Origin: Bacteriovorax stolpii
Lineage (GTDB): Bacteria; Bdellovibrionota; Bacteriovoracia; Bacteriovoracales; Bacteriovoracaceae
Assembly: GCA_945890905.1 (NCBI GenBank)
Contig: CAMDDI010000042.1
Span: 1 to 17,284, forward strand
Direction of reading: 5' to 3'
DNA: 17,284 nt
The notes below the pieces were generated by a model. The model ran no database searches, was not told the DNA's origin, and saw only the letters and a program-made list of their open reading frames with translations. The position numbers and the translations under genes are program-made. Below, one piece after another: positions 14,756 through 17,284 of the stretch. The stretch's first letter is position 1; every line of letters starts with the position of its first letter.

Positions 14756-15838
14756 ATGCATATGATTAAGTTAGGGATTAACTTTTTATCTTCGCCTCTT
14801 TATTCATTCACCCTGTTTATCGTTCTATTTGTTTTAGCGATGAAGAGAATGGATATCGTAGGAACTAAGAAATTCGGGATGGGTCTTTTGATCTTTACTC
14901 TCGTCGTTTTTGCTTGGATGGTAAGTGATCCGGTTTTCTTCTCAGTAATTTCTCTTCCAGATAACATTCCTATTATTATCCTTAACGGTTTGGTTTTTTG
15001 GTCAACTTGGTACGCTCTTTATAAAGGCAACCAAAACGACATCCGTATCGCTGCGGGCGAACCACCGATCGAAGGCACTCCAGAAAATCGTGAAAAGGTT
15101 TGGGCCTGGCCTAACCTTGTTTACACCGAATTATTTTGTATCATCGCTTGTACAATTTTCTTAATTGTCTGGGCGATTTTCTTCAAAGCTCCGCTCGAAG
15201 AACCAGCTAACCCAACTTGGGCACCAAACCCAGCGAAGGCTCCTTGGTACTTCCTTGGTCTTCAAGAAATGCTTGTTTACTTCGATCCATGGATGGCCGG
15301 TGTGGTTCTTCCTGTGATCATCATTATTGGTCTCATTGCGATTCCTTTCATTGATACCAATCCGAAAGGAAACGGTTACTACACTTTTAAAGAGCGCAAA
15401 TTTGCGATTTCTGCTTTCTTGTTTGGTTGGCTTGCTCTCTGGGTATTCCTCATCCAAATCGGTACGTTCCTTCGAGGTCCTAACTGGACTTTCTACGGCC
15501 CATTTGAATTCTGGGACACCCATAAAGTCGTAGCAGAAAACAACATTAACTTATCTGAAATCATGTGGATTAAGCTCTTCGGAATTGCCCTTCCAAAAAA
15601 CATCTTCGTGCGCGAAGTGTTCGGTCTCATTGTAACCGGCCTCTATCTAGTGGCCTCAGTTCCTTTGATCACCAAAAAGTGGGGACATAAGTATCAAGAG
15701 CGTATGGGCACCGTCCGCTACTACCTCATGATCTTCTTAATTTTAGGAATGATGAGTTTACCGATTAAGATGTACCTTCGCTGGTTCTTTAACTTGAAGT
15801 ACATCCTCGCTATGCCTGAGTTTGAATTAAACCTCTAA
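14756..15838 (+). CDS. petD: cytochrome b, C-terminal half (subunit-IV-like, enlarged)
   Basis: Supplies the C-terminal Qo-site helices of the split cytochrome b. At 360 residues it is more than twice the size of chloroplast subunit IV (about 160). An N-terminal extension of about 115 residues has three hydrophobic helices (about 11-29, 40-57, 70-88). The family core follows: VWAWPNLVYTELF (115-127), a helix at 122-143, the quinol-site segment NPAKAPWYFLGLQEML (158-173) and further helices near 177-199 and 216-236. A C-terminal extension has two more helices (about 284-304 and 320-345). The usual PEWY motif reads APWY (162-165), so the Glu that normally serves in quinol proton release is missing at that place. 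No CxxCH is present, so unlike Bacillus QcrC no cytochrome c is fused. The ribosome site TAAGGA overlaps the previous stop. The first ATG is preferred to the one two codons later. Confidence 0.93.
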   Translation: MHMIKLGINFLSSPLYSFTLFIVLFVLAMKRMDIVGTKKFGMGLLIFTLVVFAWMVSDPVFFSVISLPDNIPIIILNGLVFWSTWYALYKGNQNDIRIAAGEPPIEGTPENREKVWAWPNLVYTELFCIIACTIFLIVWAIFFKAPLEEPANPTWAPNPAKAPWYFLGLQEMLVYFDPWMAGVVLPVIIIIGLIAIPFIDTNPKGNGYYTFKERKFAISAFLFGWLALWVFLIQIGTFLRGPNWTFYGPFEFWDTHKVVAENNINLSEIMWIKLFGIALPKNIFVREVFGLIVTGLYLVASVPLITKKWGHKYQERMGTVRYYLMIFLILGMMSLPIKMYLRWFFNLKYILAMPEFELNL

Positions 15839-15862
15839 TTGTTTTGTATAAGGTAGATATCA

Positions 15863-17284
15863 ATGAAACGTGAACCTGGAATGGCCTACGACACCAAAGT
15901 TCTTAATAAGATCTTCGCTGTGCTTGGTGTCCTCTTTCTCTTAGTTACCATCTGGATGGCCTTAGACGATTACATTCGTCCTTGGAAAGCTATTCAAGTG
16001 AAGGCGATGGATATCGCCAAGAATAAAACTCTTGAGAAAATCAAAGAAGTTGATGGATCAATCGACGGTAATAAACTCAAAGAAGTTAAGGCCAAGATAG
16101 CTGAAGGCGAAAAGATTGTTGAAGGCCACAAGGCCAAAATCGACGCGGCTAACGAAAAAATCGCAGAAATCCAGAGACAAATCTACGTTCAAAACATGAC
16201 CAACGGTATTAACGGCTCACAAGCAGCTGCATATCAGTTCAAGTACGAACACGCCCTGGTAGAAAAGCATTTTGATGATGCTAAAAAACTTAAAGTTACT
16301 TTCGATGACTATAAGAAAAAAGAAATGGGCGGAAAAGATAACCTCAAGGGTCTTCAAGCTGCTGAAGCTGCCCAAAATGAAGTGATCAAAAATCTCTCAA
16401 CCGAAAAACTAGCTGCTGAGAAAGAACTCAAGGCTATGATGGGTGATAAAGATCTTCTTCTTGAGTCTCTTCATACAACTGAAAAGAGTCCAGTGTGGTT
16501 ACTTCGTAACTCACCTTTTATCGATTTCCTCGATCCAACAATTAAAATCCGTCAGTACGTAATTCGTAAATCAACTAACGACTTCTACTTCCAACAGATG
16601 CCGAGGATCGACCGCTGTACCACTTGTCACGTGTTCATCGACAAAAAAGGTTACGAGAACGAAGCCAACCCTTATAAGACTCACCCCGATGTTGATAAAT
16701 TAGCAGTGGGAGCAAACTCTTCTCACCCAGTGAAAGAGTTTGGATGTACTTCATGTCACGGCGGTGTTGGTGACCGTGTAAATGATTTCAACGCCGCTGC
16801 TCACATTCCACAAAATGCTGAACAGGCCAAAGAATGGAAAGAGAAATATCACTGGCACGAGCCTCATAAAATTCCTCAGCCGATGCTTCCTCTTCAATAC
16901 ACTGAAGGTATGTGTATGAAGTGCCACCAAGGAGTGGACCGCATCCCTATGGGTAACAAGGTCAACAGTGGTCGTCAGCTAATAGAAAACTACGGTTGCT
17001 ATGCTTGCCATAAAATCGAAGGATGGCAGCATCTTAAAAAACCAGGACCGTCTTTGTTAAAAGTTTCTGGAAAAGTTTCCAAGGAATTCATCAAGAACTG
17101 GATCTGGGCCCCAAAATCGTTTAATGCCCATTCACGAATGCCTTCATTCTTCAATCAGCTGAATAATTCATCTCCAGAATTCAAGGCTAAGAACATGGCA
17201 GAAGTAAATGCCATGGGTGAATACATCTGGAAAAACTCTCGCGAGTACAAGCCAAACCAAACTTACACTGGAGGAAATCCAGAA
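15863..17284 (+). CDS. membrane-anchored multihaem cytochrome c (3' partial)
   Basis: The frame is open for 474 codons to the right edge, so the C-terminus is missing. An N-terminal anchor helix (about 16-34) is followed by a long charged helical region (about 42-205), rich in Lys/Glu/Ala with coiled-coil spacing. The haem region comes next, with CTTCH (252-256), CTSCH (295-299), CMKCH (351-355) and CYACH (379-383), so at least four covalently bound c haems. The fourth lies in a class-I-like domain in which RMPSF (425-429) offers a Met axial ligand; many extra histidines between 274 and 335 could serve the others. The ribosome site ATAAGGTAG lies about 8 bases before the ATG, 24 bases after the cytochrome b half. 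By position it is the electron acceptor of the Rieske/cytochrome b complex, replacing cytochrome c1 or f. More haem motifs may lie beyond the window. Confidence 0.93.
   Translation, partial: MKREPGMAYDTKVLNKIFAVLGVLFLLVTIWMALDDYIRPWKAIQVKAMDIAKNKTLEKIKEVDGSIDGNKLKEVKAKIAEGEKIVEGHKAKIDAANEKIAEIQRQIYVQNMTNGINGSQAAAYQFKYEHALVEKHFDDAKKLKVTFDDYKKKEMGGKDNLKGLQAAEAAQNEVIKNLSTEKLAAEKELKAMMGDKDLLLESLHTTEKSPVWLLRNSPFIDFLDPTIKIRQYVIRKSTNDFYFQQMPRIDRCTTCHVFIDKKGYENEANPYKTHPDVDKLAVGANSSHPVKEFGCTSCHGGVGDRVNDFNAAAHIPQNAEQAKEWKEKYHWHEPHKIPQPMLPLQYTEGMCMKCHQGVDRIPMGNKVNSGRQLIENYGCYACHKIEGWQHLKKPGPSLLKVSGKVSKEFIKNWIWAPKSFNAHSRMPSFFNQLNNSSPEFKAKNMAEVNAMGEYIWKNSREYKPNQTYTGGNPE

Overview
The window looks like chromosomal DNA from a Gram-negative bacterium of moderate to low GC. 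Three things suggest a member of the Bdellovibrionota, possibly the Bacteriovoracia: tightly packed genes, short exported or membrane proteins with no obvious family, and a b6f-like cytochrome bc operon with a membrane-anchored multihaem cytochrome. This placement is inferred from gene content and style only. The window holds no rRNA, tRNA, CRISPR array, insertion sequence or phage gene that I can see. No stretch longer than 300 bases lacks a gene; the largest gaps are about 75-95 bases.

Region 1 (1-6526, + strand) is a compact operon-like run. It contains the 3' part of a PcrA/UvrD helicase (5' end outside the window), an AsmA-like membrane-anchored protein, methylthioribose-1-phosphate isomerase (MtnA), a short Ppx/GppA phosphatase and a stand-alone cNMP-binding-fold protein. 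Gaps or overlaps are 6, -4, -4 and -11 bases, so translational coupling is likely.

Region 2 (6523-7412, - strand) is a two-gene unit: a small coiled-coil protein followed by an orphan FliG C-terminal-domain-like protein. Region 3 (7506-9973, + strand) is a thiolase overlapping a single-pass membrane protein that has a cytoplasmic helix-turn-helix-like segment. Between regions 2 and 3 lies a perfect 8+2+8 palindrome next to a plausible promoter, a good candidate operator. Region 4 (9970-12413, - strand) holds a 600-residue exported protein of unknown function and a histidine-rich four-helix membrane protein.

Region 5 (12491-17284, + strand) begins with a membrane-anchored HEAT-repeat protein. 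It continues with the bc/b6f-type complex: Rieske protein, split cytochrome b (b6-like N-terminal half and an enlarged subunit-IV-like C-terminal half), and a tetrahaem or larger cytochrome c with a coiled-coil spacer that runs off the window. A good sigma70-type promoter overlaps the 3' end of the HEAT gene. A terminator-like hairpin with a T tract sits between that promoter and the Rieske start, which is the layout of an attenuator. The complex should oxidise quinol at the membrane and pass electrons through the Rieske centre to the multihaem cytochrome. Its b6-type haem spacing, the conserved cysteine for an extra c-type haem, and the replaced PEWY motif make it the most biochemically distinctive part of the window.
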